A stretch of 64,000 nt of DNA from Parafrankia elaeagni. GTDB taxonomy: Bacteria > Actinomycetota > Actinomycetes > Frankiales > Frankiaceae. Every line of letters starts with the position of its first letter. Within the stretch, counting starts at the first letter, position 1. Positions 1 to 8,236 of the stretch are shown in pieces. Below the pieces are notes generated by a model, which saw only the letters and a program-made list of their open reading frames with translations, was not told where the DNA came from and ran no database searches. The DNA lies in assembly GCF_000374165.1 (NCBI RefSeq), contig NZ_KB893729.1, positions 1-64,000 of the forward strand, read 5' to 3'. The translations under genes and the position numbers were made by a program.

Positions 1-1
1 G

Positions 2-262
2 CCCCTGGCTACCCGGCAGCACCGGCTGTTCTCCCGGATCACCGCGAACTGGCGTGGCCGGCCGCTGACCACTTTCCAGACCATCGTCAGTCTCATCGCC
101 AACACGACGACCACCACCGGCCTCACAGTCCGCTGCGAGCTCGATCCCGGCGACTATCCCACCAAGGTCAAAGTCACCACACAGGACAGGGAGAGAATCC
201 CGATCAACAGACATGACTTCCACGGAGACTGGAACTACACGATCAACCAGCCAGACGATTAA
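2..262 (+). CDS. ISAzo13-family transposase, C-terminal part (cut by window edge)
   Basis: Reading from base 2 gives 86 codons up to TAA at 260-262. The encoded stretch begins PLATRQHRLFSRITANWRGR and ends HGDWNYTINQPDD. The HRLFS.I..NWRGRPLT block, the ELD.G.YPT.VKV block and the terminal RHD.HGDWNYT motif are those of the C-terminus of ISAzo13 (Rhodopirellula-type DDE) transposases. The 5' part lies outside the window, so it cannot be judged whether the element is intact. Terminal inverted repeats were not found in the 46 bases after the stop. It heads a run of insertion-sequence debris reaching about 1.75 kb. Confidence 0.75.
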   Translation, partial: PLATRQHRLFSRITANWRGRPLTTFQTIVSLIANTTTTTGLTVRCELDPGDYPTKVKVTTQDRERIPINRHDFHGDWNYTINQPDD

Positions 263-308
263 CTTATATCAATCCGAACCCTTAGTTGAGTCGGTCGCGC
301 AAACATGA

Positions 309-689
309 TCACCGGTAGTGCGCCGTGACTGGTTCCGCTGTCTGTTGGCATCTTTGACGCGGTAGGAGTTGTACCTGGTTCGCGCGCAGGTGAGTGCGGT
401 GGCGGCGGGCGGCATTGAGCCGCTTTAGGATCTCTGCGTCAGGGTGCCGCCAAAGTCCTTTTCCGCTGATCAGGCCGATGATCTGGAGGACGCGTTCGAG
501 TCTGCGGGCGGTGGCTCGCATGGCTTTGGCGATGCTTTTGTGTCCGGTGAGGCGTAACGCACTGATGGCGGTGTCACGGGCGATGACCCACGCGAGTGGC
601 ACGTTGCCGGTGCGGGCGGTGTGGCGGTCCTCGTCGAGCACGCGGTCGCGGACGTGGTGGACGGCTTCGACGTCCAGTGTTCGCGGGAC
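309..689 (-). pseudogene. ISAs1-family transposase C-terminal remnant
   Basis: On the minus strand the frame ending at 309 carries VEAVHHVRDRVLDEDRHTA, then RTGNVPLAWVIARDTAISA and LRLTGHKSIAKAMRATARR. This is the IE.LHWVRDV..ED....RTG.....LRN.AI..LR..G..NIA.A.R pattern of the C-terminus of ISAs1-type transposases. Nothing upstream in the same frame looks like the catalytic core: the frame runs on into an unrelated oxidoreductase remnant. I read it as a truncated, inactive copy. The residues after RVLQIIGLI look like read-through of the element end. Confidence 0.6.
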
Positions 690-700
690 CCGGCGGGCTG

Positions 701-1044
701 CTACGGACGCAGGAGCAGCTTGCCGCGGGGGTGTCCGCCTTCGCTCAGGTCCTGGGCCCTCGCGGCATCGGCGAGCGGAAAGCGCTGGTTGATCCGGACG
801 CTCAGCCGGCCGTCGGCCGCGAGGCGCGGCGTAGTCGGCGAGCTTCGGCCCGAACGGGCGGGATGGGGCCGCCGGAGAGCGCGATGCCCAGCTCGAAGGC
901 CTGGGGGTCGGCGATGGTGACGATGCGGTCGGTGGTGCCACCGCGCAGCTCGATCGAGACATCCAGGGCGTCGTACCCTGCGGCGTCGTAGACGGCGTCG
1001 ACCCTGTGGGGCTCCAGAACCCCGATTTGGATGGTGACCTGCAT
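701..1044 (-). pseudogene. MDR/quinone-oxidoreductase fragment, frameshifted
   Basis: Two minus-strand frames together resemble the C-terminal third of a zinc-type NADP-dependent oxidoreductase. The upstream frame (from about 1044) reads VDAVYDAAGYDALDVSIELR followed by GGTTDRIVTIADPQAFELG. After a frameshift near 810-830 the other frame reads DGRLSVRINQRFPLADAARA and ends GHPRGKLLLRP, the usual FPLADAAEAH..GH.RGK terminus. The N-terminal catalytic half is missing. It lies between two transposase remnants, so it was probably truncated by insertion or deletion events. Confidence 0.55.
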
Positions 1045-1082
1045 GTTTGCCTGCCGGACGGGGCCTGCGTCGGGCAGGCTGG

Positions 1083-1752
1083 ATGGTCATGGTGTGGTCG
1101 CTGTTCCACGCCCTGACACGGAACGCTTTCGGGCTGATGTTGCTCCGGGTACGTGGGGACACTGCGAAGGACGTCGAGCTCCTCGTCCTGCGACATCAGG
1201 TGGCGGTGTTGCGACGGCAGGTGAACCGTCCGACGCTGGAACCGGAAGGATCGGGTGATCCTCACGGCGCTGTCCCGGCTGCTGCCCCGGGCCCGCTGGG
1301 ACGTCTTCTTCGTCGCCCCGGCCACCGTGTTGCGCTGGCACCGTGACCTCCTCGCCAGGAAATGGACCTATCCGCGGAAGTCGCCCGGGCGACCACCAGT
1401 CCGCCAGGAGATCCGCGGTCTGGTCCTGCGCCTGGCGCAGGAGAACCCGACCTGGGGCCACCGCCGGATCCAGGGCGAGCTCGTCGGGTTGGGTTACTCT
1501 GTCGGGATCGCCACCGTCTGGGTCGGCACCGCCCGCCGCGAATGCACCGACAGATTATTGATCGTCTCTGAACGGCACCTGACCACCGCCCTCACCACAT
1601 ACGCCGAGCATTTCAACACCCACCGGCCTCACCGTTCCCTCGGCCAGCACCCGCCCGACTCACCGCCCGTGGTCACCCCGACCCCGGGGTCCACCGTCCG
1701 TCGCACACGCATCCTCGGCGGGCTGATCAACGAATATCGCAACGCCGCCTGA
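1083..1752 (+). pseudogene. Integrase-core (rve/IS3-like) transposase, frameshifted and internally deleted
   Basis: The N-terminal part from ATG 1083 reads KDVELLVLRHQVAVLRRQV, a standard opening of actinobacterial integrase-type transposases. Around 1243-1260 the frame changes. The second frame carries ATVLRWHRDLLARKWTYPRK, then NPTWGHRRIQGELVGLGYSV. At about 1525-1530 GIATVW runs directly into the C-terminal block GTARRECTDRLLIVSERHL and HFNTHRPHRSLGQHPPD. Most of the DDE catalytic core between these blocks is absent. The gene therefore has at least one frameshift plus a large internal deletion and cannot encode an active transposase. Confidence 0.75.
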
Positions 1753-2035
1753 CGACACTCCCGGGCGATCATGTCAGCTGCAAAAGCGCAGCTCACCGGC
1801 CGAAACCCTGATTTTGGAGCCCCACAGGGTGAGCCCCCCCGGTCTACCCGACCGTTTCAAGGTCTAAATTAAGGGTAGATAAGTGAGGTGTAGGCAAGTA
1901 TTCAGGAGATAGTCGCGACAGAGTGGGGGTGGCGCGACGACACGGGTCTGGGACGATGAGCTGTTCGATCGCCTTGAGATCGGGCTGAGTCTGACCTGTC
2001 TTCGAAATCGGCAGATCTGGCGCGTAAATGCGGCT

Positions 2036-3679
2036 ATGTGCAAAATTCTAGGTCGGTCGAAATTCGATCTTATTGGTGGCACCTGGGACGCTCTGAAGAC
2101 TCCTTCTGATGTTAACGGAGGGGCGGATGTGTCGCAGCTGCTGAGCGGCGAACGGACTGTGTCACGGCATCTTGCCCGGTTCGTCCGCTTCGATGGCAGC
2201 GTGATTTATATCGTGGTAAGTACCCGAGTTGAGGAGTACGCGGACGAGCCCTGCTGCTGCGGCCAGATCCAAGATGTGACCGATACTGCTGCTGCTCGCG
2301 ACCAATTGCAGATGATATTGGAAAGAAGTCCGGTTTCCATGGGGCTTACAGATCTGTCCGGCCGGATCGTAATATCAGGTGGCGGCTCCGTTCCTGCTCT
2401 GGCCGAGGACCTGGAGGCTGCCGGGCGGACATCCATCTTCGAGATTTTCAGGCACACCCCGGATACGCTGACAATGATGCGGCGAGCGATGGGCGGCGAG
2501 CCTTCCATCGGAATGATCAAGGCCTACGGGCGCTCCTACGATCTCCACGTGAGGCCGATCCGTAATCCGGCCGGGCAGGTCAGCCACGTCGCCTCGATCG
2601 CCACAGACGTGACGGAGCGCGAACGAGCACATGATGAGCAAAGCGCCGTCACCGAGCTGGCTCATCAGGCGTTGCAGATCGTCGAGCCGGAACGGTTGTG
2701 GAACCACGCCGCCGCCGTCCTGGCCAGCCGGCTGGATGCGGCCGTCACCGTGCATGTGACCGAACCAGGACACGGACTTGACCTGATCGCCGCGGTTGGG
2801 GCGCTGCCACCGGCTCCCGTCACCGCTGTGGCTGTCCGGGACGCCCTCCTGATCGGGCCGCCGGACCAGGGCGACGGAACAGGCGCGCGGAGCCTCCGCC
2901 GGAGGGGGCGCTGGTTGACTGTGTCCCTGCCGCTCGGCCGACCCAGCGCGCCCGCCGCCATCCTCACGATCTACCGGATGAACCGGGAGTTTCACGAGGA
3001 CGACAGTCAGGGGACGGCGGCCGGGCCGTTCACACCTGGCGAGGTGGAATTTGTCGACGCGGTCGCCAGTGTGCTCGGTGCCGCAGCGGTCCGGTTCGCG
3101 ATGGAACGCGAAGCCAACTACCGTGCGTTGCACGACAGCCTGACAGGCCTCCCCAACCGCGTCGCCCTGCTCGACCGGCTCAAGTGCAACCTCGAACAAA
3201 GCCGGAGCGATGGTCTCCGTACCGGCGTCATCTTCATCGATTTGGACGGTTTCAAGGTTATAAATGACAGCCTCGGTCATCTCGTCGGCGACGGCGTCCT
3301 GCGTGAGGTAGCCGACCGCCTACGCGCCTCGGCTCGGCCGGATGACGTCGTGGCCCGGCTTGCCGGCGACGAGTTCGCCATCCTCTGCGAACAGGTCTCC
3401 ACGATCATGGAACTCGAGCGAACGGCACAAGGCGTCATTACCGCACTTGCCAAGCCGATCGCGCTACCGGAAGCCGACGTTACGATCACCGCCAGTGTCG
3501 GAGTGGCAATCTCGGGTACCGGCCTCGCCAATGCCGATCGGCTTCTCAACGCCTCCGACGTCGCGATGTACGTCGCGAAACGAGCCGGCCCCGGCCACTG
3601 CGTCGCTTACCAGCCGGCCATGCGCCTCGACCAGGCGACGTCACCCGGCCCGGTAGGCCAGCGGCGCTACAGAGCTTGA
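2036..3679 (+). CDS. PAS-PAS-GAF-like-GGDEF diguanylate cyclase, 5'-truncated start
   Basis: This would make cyclic di-GMP from GTP. From ATG 2036 the 547-residue product has the end of one PAS domain (about 1-85, ending CCCGQIQDVTD), a second PAS (about 90-200, ending ASIATDVTERERA), a GAF-like segment (about 205-360) and a GGDEF domain (about 365-520). The GGDEF domain carries DSLTGLPNR, FIDLDGFKVINDSLGH and the active-site variant AGDEF, which is compatible with activity. The first PAS extends in frame upstream: IWRVNAAM precedes the ATG and the frame is open back to a TAG at 1910-1912, yet it contains no ATG, GTG or TTG. The native N-terminus therefore seems lost, probably through the insertion-sequence activity immediately upstream. 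The real start is unknown. Confidence 0.75.
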   Translation: MCKILGRSKFDLIGGTWDALKTPSDVNGGADVSQLLSGERTVSRHLARFVRFDGSVIYIVVSTRVEEYADEPCCCGQIQDVTDTAAARDQLQMILERSPVSMGLTDLSGRIVISGGGSVPALAEDLEAAGRTSIFEIFRHTPDTLTMMRRAMGGEPSIGMIKAYGRSYDLHVRPIRNPAGQVSHVASIATDVTERERAHDEQSAVTELAHQALQIVEPERLWNHAAAVLASRLDAAVTVHVTEPGHGLDLIAAVGALPPAPVTAVAVRDALLIGPPDQGDGTGARSLRRRGRWLTVSLPLGRPSAPAAILTIYRMNREFHEDDSQGTAAGPFTPGEVEFVDAVASVLGAAAVRFAMEREANYRALHDSLTGLPNRVALLDRLKCNLEQSRSDGLRTGVIFIDLDGFKVINDSLGHLVGDGVLREVADRLRASARPDDVVARLAGDEFAILCEQVSTIMELERTAQGVITALAKPIALPEADVTITASVGVAISGTGLANADRLLNASDVAMYVAKRAGPGHCVAYQPAMRLDQATSPGPVGQRRYRA

Positions 3680-3694
3680 ATGGTCGGGGTCTGG

Positions 3695-3923
3695 TTACGG
3701 GGGTTCCGGGTCGAGGGATAGGTCAGTCTGGCCGAGGAGGCCGGTGATGAGGTCGGGTCGGTACTGGATGCGTTTGAGCAGGGTCTTGATCGTGGCGGTG
3801 AGCTGGTCGACGGTGACGCGGATGCTCGCGGAACGTGGCATCGAGATTGATCATGTGGCCGTGTAGCGGTGGGCGGAGCGGTTTACGCCCCTGCTGGTCG
3901 AGGCGGCGCGGCCGTGTCTCCAC
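3695..3923 (-). pseudogene. Unrecognised frameshifted gene remnant
   Basis: Minus-strand reading shows two protein-like stretches in different frames. The upstream one is METRPRRLDQQGRKPLRPPL followed by HGHMINLDAT. The downstream one is RVTVDQLTATIKTLLKRIQY, ending TDLSLDPEPP at the stop at 3695-3697. The second half has amphipathic-helix composition typical of real coding sequence. I do not recognise the family; a transposase C-terminus is possible given the neighbouring debris. A frameshift near 3835-3850 would be needed to join the two parts. Confidence 0.3.
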
Positions 3924-3972
3924 CGAACCCGGGGCGGTTCACCCTGCCTCCCCGCACCTGCTCACACCATCT

Positions 3973-3997
3973 GTAACTTACCTGCCATGTAAGTTAC
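3973..3997. promoter_or_regulatory. Perfect 9-bp inverted repeat (operator-like)
   Basis: GTAACTTAC and GTAAGTTAC are exact inverted copies separated by CTGCCAT. The site overlaps the stop codon of the hydrogenase protease gene (3978). It is markedly AT-rich for this genome and has no T-tract, so it looks more like a TetR-type operator than a terminator. No intact regulator or target gene lies beside it, so it may be a relic of a deleted promoter. Confidence 0.45.
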
Positions 3998-4649
3998 GCC
4001 CCGCGCCATTCGCGCGCGGCTCGCGACATCCGTGATTCTGCGATCTTGTGACCTGGTGACCTGGTGACCTGGTGACCTGGTCGCCACGGGCGTCACCCCC
4101 ATCCCCGGCGAGTCGGCAGTCGGCATCGCCGACTCGGCCCGCCCCTTCACGGCGGGTCTCGGACTCCACCAGGGAGGTGACCCTGCTGATCGCCACGTCC
4201 ACAGGTGGGCTTGGGACGGCGCCGGTGGTGAGGTCGGCGGCTCGGATCGCGTAGATCACCAGAAGGGGCGGCAGCAGGCCGAGGACGCCGGCGAGTTCGA
4301 CGGCGTCGGCGACGCCCAGCGCGTGGGTGGACGTGCCGCGCAGGCCCGGTGGCAGGATCTCGGCGGGCGAGCCGTGGCTGGCGGTGATGACGGCGTGGTG
4401 CACGGTGCCGGGCGGAGCGTCGAAGACCGCGGCGTCGATGAGCCAGACGACGTCGGCGTGCGCCCAGGCGGCAAGCAGACCGGCGGGTTCCCCGGTGTGC
4501 TCGATGATCTCGGTGCCGGGTGGGCATCGTCCGGCGGCGAGGCGCCGGACGACGAGTACTCCCGCGGCGTCGTCACCCCGGTAGGGGTTGCCGACGCCGA
4601 TGACCTTCAGCCGCGGATGATTCTGCCCGTGGTGCCCCGGAGGGTTCAT
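3978..4649 (-). CDS. NiFe hydrogenase maturation protease (HycI/HyaD family)
   Basis: This endopeptidase should remove the C-terminal tail of the hydrogenase large subunit once the NiFe centre is in place. The ATG at 4649 overlaps the large-subunit stop as ATGA, so the two are translationally coupled. The 223-residue product begins [20 protein letters not shown] and shows the family opening GVGNPYRGDDAAG (Ni-sensing Asp in the RGDD block), then VVWLIDAAVFD and the later STHALGVADAVELA with its metal-ligand His. The core ends near residue 160, the family's normal length. The remaining 60 or so residues are low complexity and include the product of an 8-bp repeat, so the native stop was probably lost by frameshift in the repeat. 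It is last of the hydrogenase operon. Confidence 0.85.
   Translation of the reverse strand: MNPPGHHGQNHPRLKVIGVGNPYRGDDAAGVLVVRRLAAGRCPPGTEIIEHTGEPAGLLAAWAHADVVWLIDAAVFDAPPGTVHHAVITASHGSPAEILPPGLRGTSTHALGVADAVELAGVLGLLPPLLVIYAIRAADLTTGAVPSPPVDVAISRVTSLVESETRREGAGRVGDADCRLAGDGGDARGDQVTRSPGHQVTRSQNHGCREPRANGAGRNLHGR
4049..4080. repeat. Tandem repeat, 8-bp unit TGACCTGG x4
   Basis: Four exact head-to-tail copies of TGACCTGG sit inside the 3' end of the minus-strand protease gene. The unit length is not a multiple of three, so each copy gained or lost shifts the reading frame; the tail it encodes (GDQVTRSPGHQVTRSQ) is a read-through of the repeat. Confidence 0.85.
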
Positions 4650-6043
4650 GTCCGCGTTATGTCCAGGGTGAGGAAATGCGTCGCGCAGGAGATGCAGGGA
4701 TCGTGGTTGCGGATGATTCGCTCGCACAGGAGAGTGAGGTCGGGGTGCGGCAGGTCCAGGTGACGTCCGAGGACGCCGCGCAGGTCCTTCTCGATCGCCC
4801 GCTGGTTCTGTGAGGTGGGCGGCACGATCTTCGCGTCGAGGATCGTGCCCGCGGAGTCGGTGGTGTAGCGGTGATAAAGCAGCCCGCGCGGAGCTTCGGT
4901 CGCGCCGTGCCCGGTGCCGGCGCGTGGGTCGGCGGGCAGCGCGGGCTCGGCTGGCTCGGTGTAGCGGTCGATGATTCGTAGGGCCTCGTCGGCGGCGTGC
5001 ACCATCTCGACGCAGCGGACGAGGATGCTTCGGAAGGGGTTTCGTTCCGGGGCGCGCAGGCCGGCCGCGGCGGCCGTCCCGAGGGCGGCCGGAGCCAGCC
5101 AGGGCGCGTTCAGCGCGAAGCGGGCCAGGGGGCCGCACAGGTAGGGGCCGTCGGCCAGGGTCGCGTGCAGAGCGTTCGACCATGGAACCTGATGTTCGGT
5201 GATGTGGTCGTCGAACTCGTCCGCGGTGATGTCGAGGCCGGTGGTGGCGGTGATCCGGCCGCGTTCGATCGCATAGACCCCGGGCTGGCGGAGCGCGACG
5301 AAGGGCCCGTCGAGGTGGTCGTCCGGAAAGTCGAGCGTCGCCGCGAACAGGGCGGTGTCGTGCGCGATCTCGCGGGCCTGTTCGAGGACCGGTCGCAGTG
5401 CGGTCAGCTCGGCGCGGAGCGGCGCGCGGTGCCAGCCGCCGACCCGCGCGTTGATCGGGTGGATCGAACGTCCGCCGATGACCCGGATGAGCTCGTTCCC
5501 GGCCTTCCGGAGGATCAGGCCCTGCTTCACGCGCCGTGGCTGCGAGCGTGCCAGCTCCAGCGCGCTGTCGGCGCCGAGGAAGTCGGGCAGGTGCAGCAGG
5601 AAGACGTGCAGCGCATGGCTTTCGATCCATTCGCCGCAGTAGACCAGCCGGCGCAGGTCGGCTGCCGGGCCGGTGACCTCGACCCCGCAGATCCGCTCGA
5701 TCGCCGCCAGGGCGCTCATCTGGTAGGCGATCGGGCAGATGCCGCAGATGCGGGCCGTGATGTCCGGCGGCTCGGTGAACGCCCGACCGCGCAGCAGGGC
5801 CTCGAAGAACCGGGGCGGCTCGAAGATCCGGAGCTGGGCCTGTTCCACCCGCCCGTCGCGGATGCGGACGACAAGGCGTCCCTCGCCCTCCACCCGGGTG
5901 AGCGGCGGCGGTGCGATCGTCGTCGTGGCCGAGGACGCTCCCCTCAGCCGGACCGGCAGTTCGTCCGGCAGTTCGTCCGGCGGTTCGTGCGGCGGTTCGT
6001 GCGGCGGTTCGTCCGGTCGGTCGGGGGGACGAGCGGGTGTCAT
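4646..6043 (-). CDS. Group 3b-type NiFe hydrogenase large (alpha) subunit
   Basis: The 465-residue catalytic subunit binds the NiFe(CN)2CO site. The N-terminal cysteine pair is in RICGICP (Cys100, Cys103) and the C-terminal pair in DPCISCATH (Cys450, Cys453, His456). The DPCxxCxxH form is typical of group 3 cytoplasmic, cofactor-coupled enzymes of the 3b kind. Only nine residues follow the terminal His, and the protease to remove them is the next gene. Residues 1-35 are an odd tandem stretch ([19 protein letters not shown]) encoded by a DNA repeat at about 5951-6015, not part of the family core. The ATG overlaps the small-subunit stop by four bases. Confidence 0.9.
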   Translation of the reverse strand: MTPARPPDRPDEPPHEPPHEPPDELPDELPVRLRGASSATTTIAPPPLTRVEGEGRLVVRIRDGRVEQAQLRIFEPPRFFEALLRGRAFTEPPDITARICGICPIAYQMSALAAIERICGVEVTGPAADLRRLVYCGEWIESHALHVFLLHLPDFLGADSALELARSQPRRVKQGLILRKAGNELIRVIGGRSIHPINARVGGWHRAPLRAELTALRPVLEQAREIAHDTALFAATLDFPDDHLDGPFVALRQPGVYAIERGRITATTGLDITADEFDDHITEHQVPWSNALHATLADGPYLCGPLARFALNAPWLAPAALGTAAAAGLRAPERNPFRSILVRCVEMVHAADEALRIIDRYTEPAEPALPADPRAGTGHGATEAPRGLLYHRYTTDSAGTILDAKIVPPTSQNQRAIEKDLRGVLGRHLDLPHPDLTLLCERIIRNHDPCISCATHFLTLDITRT

Positions 6044-6843
6044 GGTGCGCCACCCACGTCACGGAACGCCGGGGCGGCCGCGTTGAACGTGTGGAAGACC
6101 CGGTCGACGTCGTCGTCGCTCATTCCCAGGACGCGCAACTGGTGGATCAGCGCGGTGGTGTTGGGGCTCTCCATCGGGCCGAAGCAGCCGTAGCAGCCAC
6201 GGTGATAGGCAGGGCAGAGGGCGCCGCAGCCGGCGTGGGTGACCGGGCCCAGGCAGGGCGTGCCGTGCGCGACCATGACGCACACCGTTCCGCGGCGTTT
6301 GCACTCGGTGCAGACGGACGCGGAGGAGACGGTCGGGCGTCGACGGGCGAGGAAGGCGCTGATGACCTCGAGGAGCTGGCCGCGGTCGATCGGGCAGCCG
6401 CGCAGCTCGAAGTCGACGCGGACGTGCGCGGAGATCGGTGTGGACGTGGCCAGCGTCGAGATGTAGGCGGGGGTGGCGTAGACGGCGGCGACGAAGTCGT
6501 CGACATCGGCGAAGTTGCGCAGGGCCTGGACACCGCCGGCCGTCGCGCATGCGCCGATCGTGACCAGACGTCGGGACGCGGCCCGGATCTGGTGGATGCG
6601 TTCGGCGTCCTCGCGGGTGCTGACCGAGCCCTCGACGAGTGAGAGGTCGTAGGGGCCGGCGACAACGGCGCTGGACGCCTCCGGAAACGAGGCGACGTCG
6701 ACGGCCGCGGCGAGTGCGAGCAGCTCGTGCTCGCAGTCGAGCAGGGTCAGCTGGCAGCCGTCACAGGAGGCGAACTTCCAGACGGCCAGCGTGGGCCGGG
6801 TGACCGTGCCGGGAAAGGGCAGGTCCGCGATGGTGTGAGACAC
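6040..6843 (-). CDS. NiFe hydrogenase small (delta) subunit
   Basis: The electron-transfer subunit has 267 residues and pairs with the large subunit. [15 protein letters not shown] (Cys27, Cys30) starts the proximal cluster site, followed by [13 protein letters not shown] and [15 protein letters not shown]. Downstream cysteine-rich segments [31 protein letters not shown] and CYGCFGPME supply the other Fe-S ligands. There is no Tat signal, consistent with a cytoplasmic group 3 enzyme. Its stop overlaps the large-subunit start (ATGA), and three bases separate it from the flavoprotein gene upstream. Confidence 0.9.
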   Translation of the reverse strand: MSHTIADLPFPGTVTRPTLAVWKFASCDGCQLTLLDCEHELLALAAAVDVASFPEASSAVVAGPYDLSLVEGSVSTREDAERIHQIRAASRRLVTIGACATAGGVQALRNFADVDDFVAAVYATPAYISTLATSTPISAHVRVDFELRGCPIDRGQLLEVISAFLARRRPTVSSASVCTECKRRGTVCVMVAHGTPCLGPVTHAGCGALCPAYHRGCYGCFGPMESPNTTALIHQLRVLGMSDDDVDRVFHTFNAAAPAFRDVGGAP

Positions 6844-6846
6844 TGT

Positions 6847-7725
6847 CTACAGCTCTCGGACGAGTAGGAGTGGGCCGAGGCGGCCGTAGTCGCAGACCGG
6901 GCCGTCCAGGCAGAGCAGCAGCGGGCCGAGCTGGCAGCGGCCGCAGTGGCCGACCCCGCAGTGCATGTTCCGTTCCATCGACAGGTGGACGCGGTGCGCG
7001 GGGATGCCGGCGTCGACCAGCGCCTGCGCGGTGAGCCGCATCATGATCTCCGGCCCGCAGGTGAGGGCGACGGTGCGCGCCGGGTCGAAGCGGGCCTGCG
7101 GCAGCAGCGCGGTGACCACCCCGACCCGCCCCTTCCAGCCGGGATCGGCGGCATCCACCGTCAGCAGGACCTGGACATCGGGCCGGGCCGCCAGCTCCGC
7201 GAGGTCGGCGTGGTAGAGCACGTCGGCGGGTGTGCGACTGCCGACCAGGAGCGCGACCCGGCCGACCTCGTCCCGCCGCCGCAGGATCCACTGGACGACC
7301 GGGCGCAGCGGGGCGAGCCCCAGCCCACCCGCGACGAGCAGGACGTCGCGTCCCACGATCTCGTCCAGCGGCCAGCCACGCCCGAACGGCCCCCGCACCC
7401 CGAGCATGCCGCCGGGCCGCGTGGCACAGATCGCCTCGGTGACCGCCCCGACGGCCCGAACGGTGTGCAGCAGTGGGGGGACCTCCGACGGGAGCGAGGA
7501 GACCGACAGCGGCACCTCGCCGACGCCGAAGGCGTAGAGCATCGTGAACTGCCCGGGAGCCGCGACGACCGGCACACCGCCGTCGCCGGGCACCAGCCGC
7601 AGCGTCCAGGTGTCAGGTGACTCCTGGACGCGATCGGCCACCCGGAACAGCCGCGGCGTCTGCGCGCTGACGGCCGGCCCCGCGAGCGCCGCCGCCTCAG
7701 CTCCGGGCCGGGTTCCGATAGACAT
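6847..7725 (-). CDS. Hydrogenase FAD/NAD(P)-binding flavoprotein (gamma) subunit
   Basis: This is the diaphorase-like subunit that links hydrogenase electrons to NAD(P). The FAD-binding barrel occupies roughly residues 20-110 ([20 protein letters not shown]) and the NAD(P)-binding half 120-245 ([24 protein letters not shown]). The C-terminal [15 protein letters not shown] plus a later Cys in GPVC is the 2Fe-2S ligand set of the dihydroorotate-dehydrogenase electron-transfer family. I chose ATG 7725 (MSIGTRPG). The immediately preceding TTG is possible. The start lies 29 bases inside the upstream cNMP-binding gene, again indicating translational coupling. Confidence 0.88.
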   Translation of the reverse strand: MSIGTRPGAEAAALAGPAVSAQTPRLFRVADRVQESPDTWTLRLVPGDGGVPVVAAPGQFTMLYAFGVGEVPLSVSSLPSEVPPLLHTVRAVGAVTEAICATRPGGMLGVRGPFGRGWPLDEIVGRDVLLVAGGLGLAPLRPVVQWILRRRDEVGRVALLVGSRTPADVLYHADLAELAARPDVQVLLTVDAADPGWKGRVGVVTALLPQARFDPARTVALTCGPEIMMRLTAQALVDAGIPAHRVHLSMERNMHCGVGHCGRCQLGPLLLCLDGPVCDYGRLGPLLLVREL

Positions 7726-8236
7726 CAAGCAACCTCATCCTGGTCGCCGACAGGCGCCCGGCGAGCACCCGCGCGAGGTGGAACAACAGGTCACAACCCA
7801 GCTCCGGGTCCTCGGCGATACGGGCCCGCAGACAGCCCGCTCCGACCGCGGCCGTCTCCACGGCCGTCAGCGCCCGGGCGTCGAAACGCAGCCGATACGG
7901 CGGGAACAGCCAGGACCAGCCGACGACGTCGCCGGCGCCCACGGTCTCGATCGTGATGGCCCCGCGGGCCGGCACGAACATCTCGATCGCGACGGTTCCC
8001 GCGCGGACCAGGTGCAGGGTGTCGGCCACCTCACCTTCACGGAAGAGCACCTCGCCAGTCCCGAAGGTCATCTCGTGGGCGCAGCCGTCGAGGACCGCCA
8101 GGTGCTCGGGCCGCATCCCGGCGAACGCGGCCACCTCGGCGAACGCGGTGACCTCGGTGAACGCGGCTACCTCGGCTACCTCGGTGACCGAAGCGGTGTG
8201 CGGCGCGGGCGACGAAGGCGGGTGGCAGGCCGTCAT
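7697..8236 (-). CDS. Free-standing cyclic-nucleotide-binding-domain protein in hydrogenase operon
   Basis: The 179-residue protein starts MTACHPPSS at ATG 8236, overlapping the iron-sulfur subunit stop by ATGA. Residues from about 45 form one cNMP-binding beta-roll ([40 protein letters not shown]). There is no helix-turn-helix, so it is not a CRP-type regulator by itself. The ligand-cassette Arg and Glu are not in a clearly canonical arrangement: [19 protein letters not shown] replaces the usual GE...R.A. The N-terminus carries repeated EV/AF units from a DNA repeat near 8126-8190. Its place between structural genes suggests a subunit or regulator of the hydrogenase; which one cannot be told. 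Confidence 0.8.
   Translation of the reverse strand: MTACHPPSSPAPHTASVTEVAEVAAFTEVTAFAEVAAFAGMRPEHLAVLDGCAHEMTFGTGEVLFREGEVADTLHLVRAGTVAIEMFVPARGAITIETVGAGDVVGWSWLFPPYRLRFDARALTAVETAAVGAGCLRARIAEDPELGCDLLFHLARVLAGRLSATRMRLLDVYRNPARS

Noticed and set aside
309-1325. A single 338-residue gene on the minus strand
   Set aside because: Only its last 125 residues resemble a transposase; the rest passes in the wrong frame through oxidoreductase and integrase remnants. Annotated as separate fragments.
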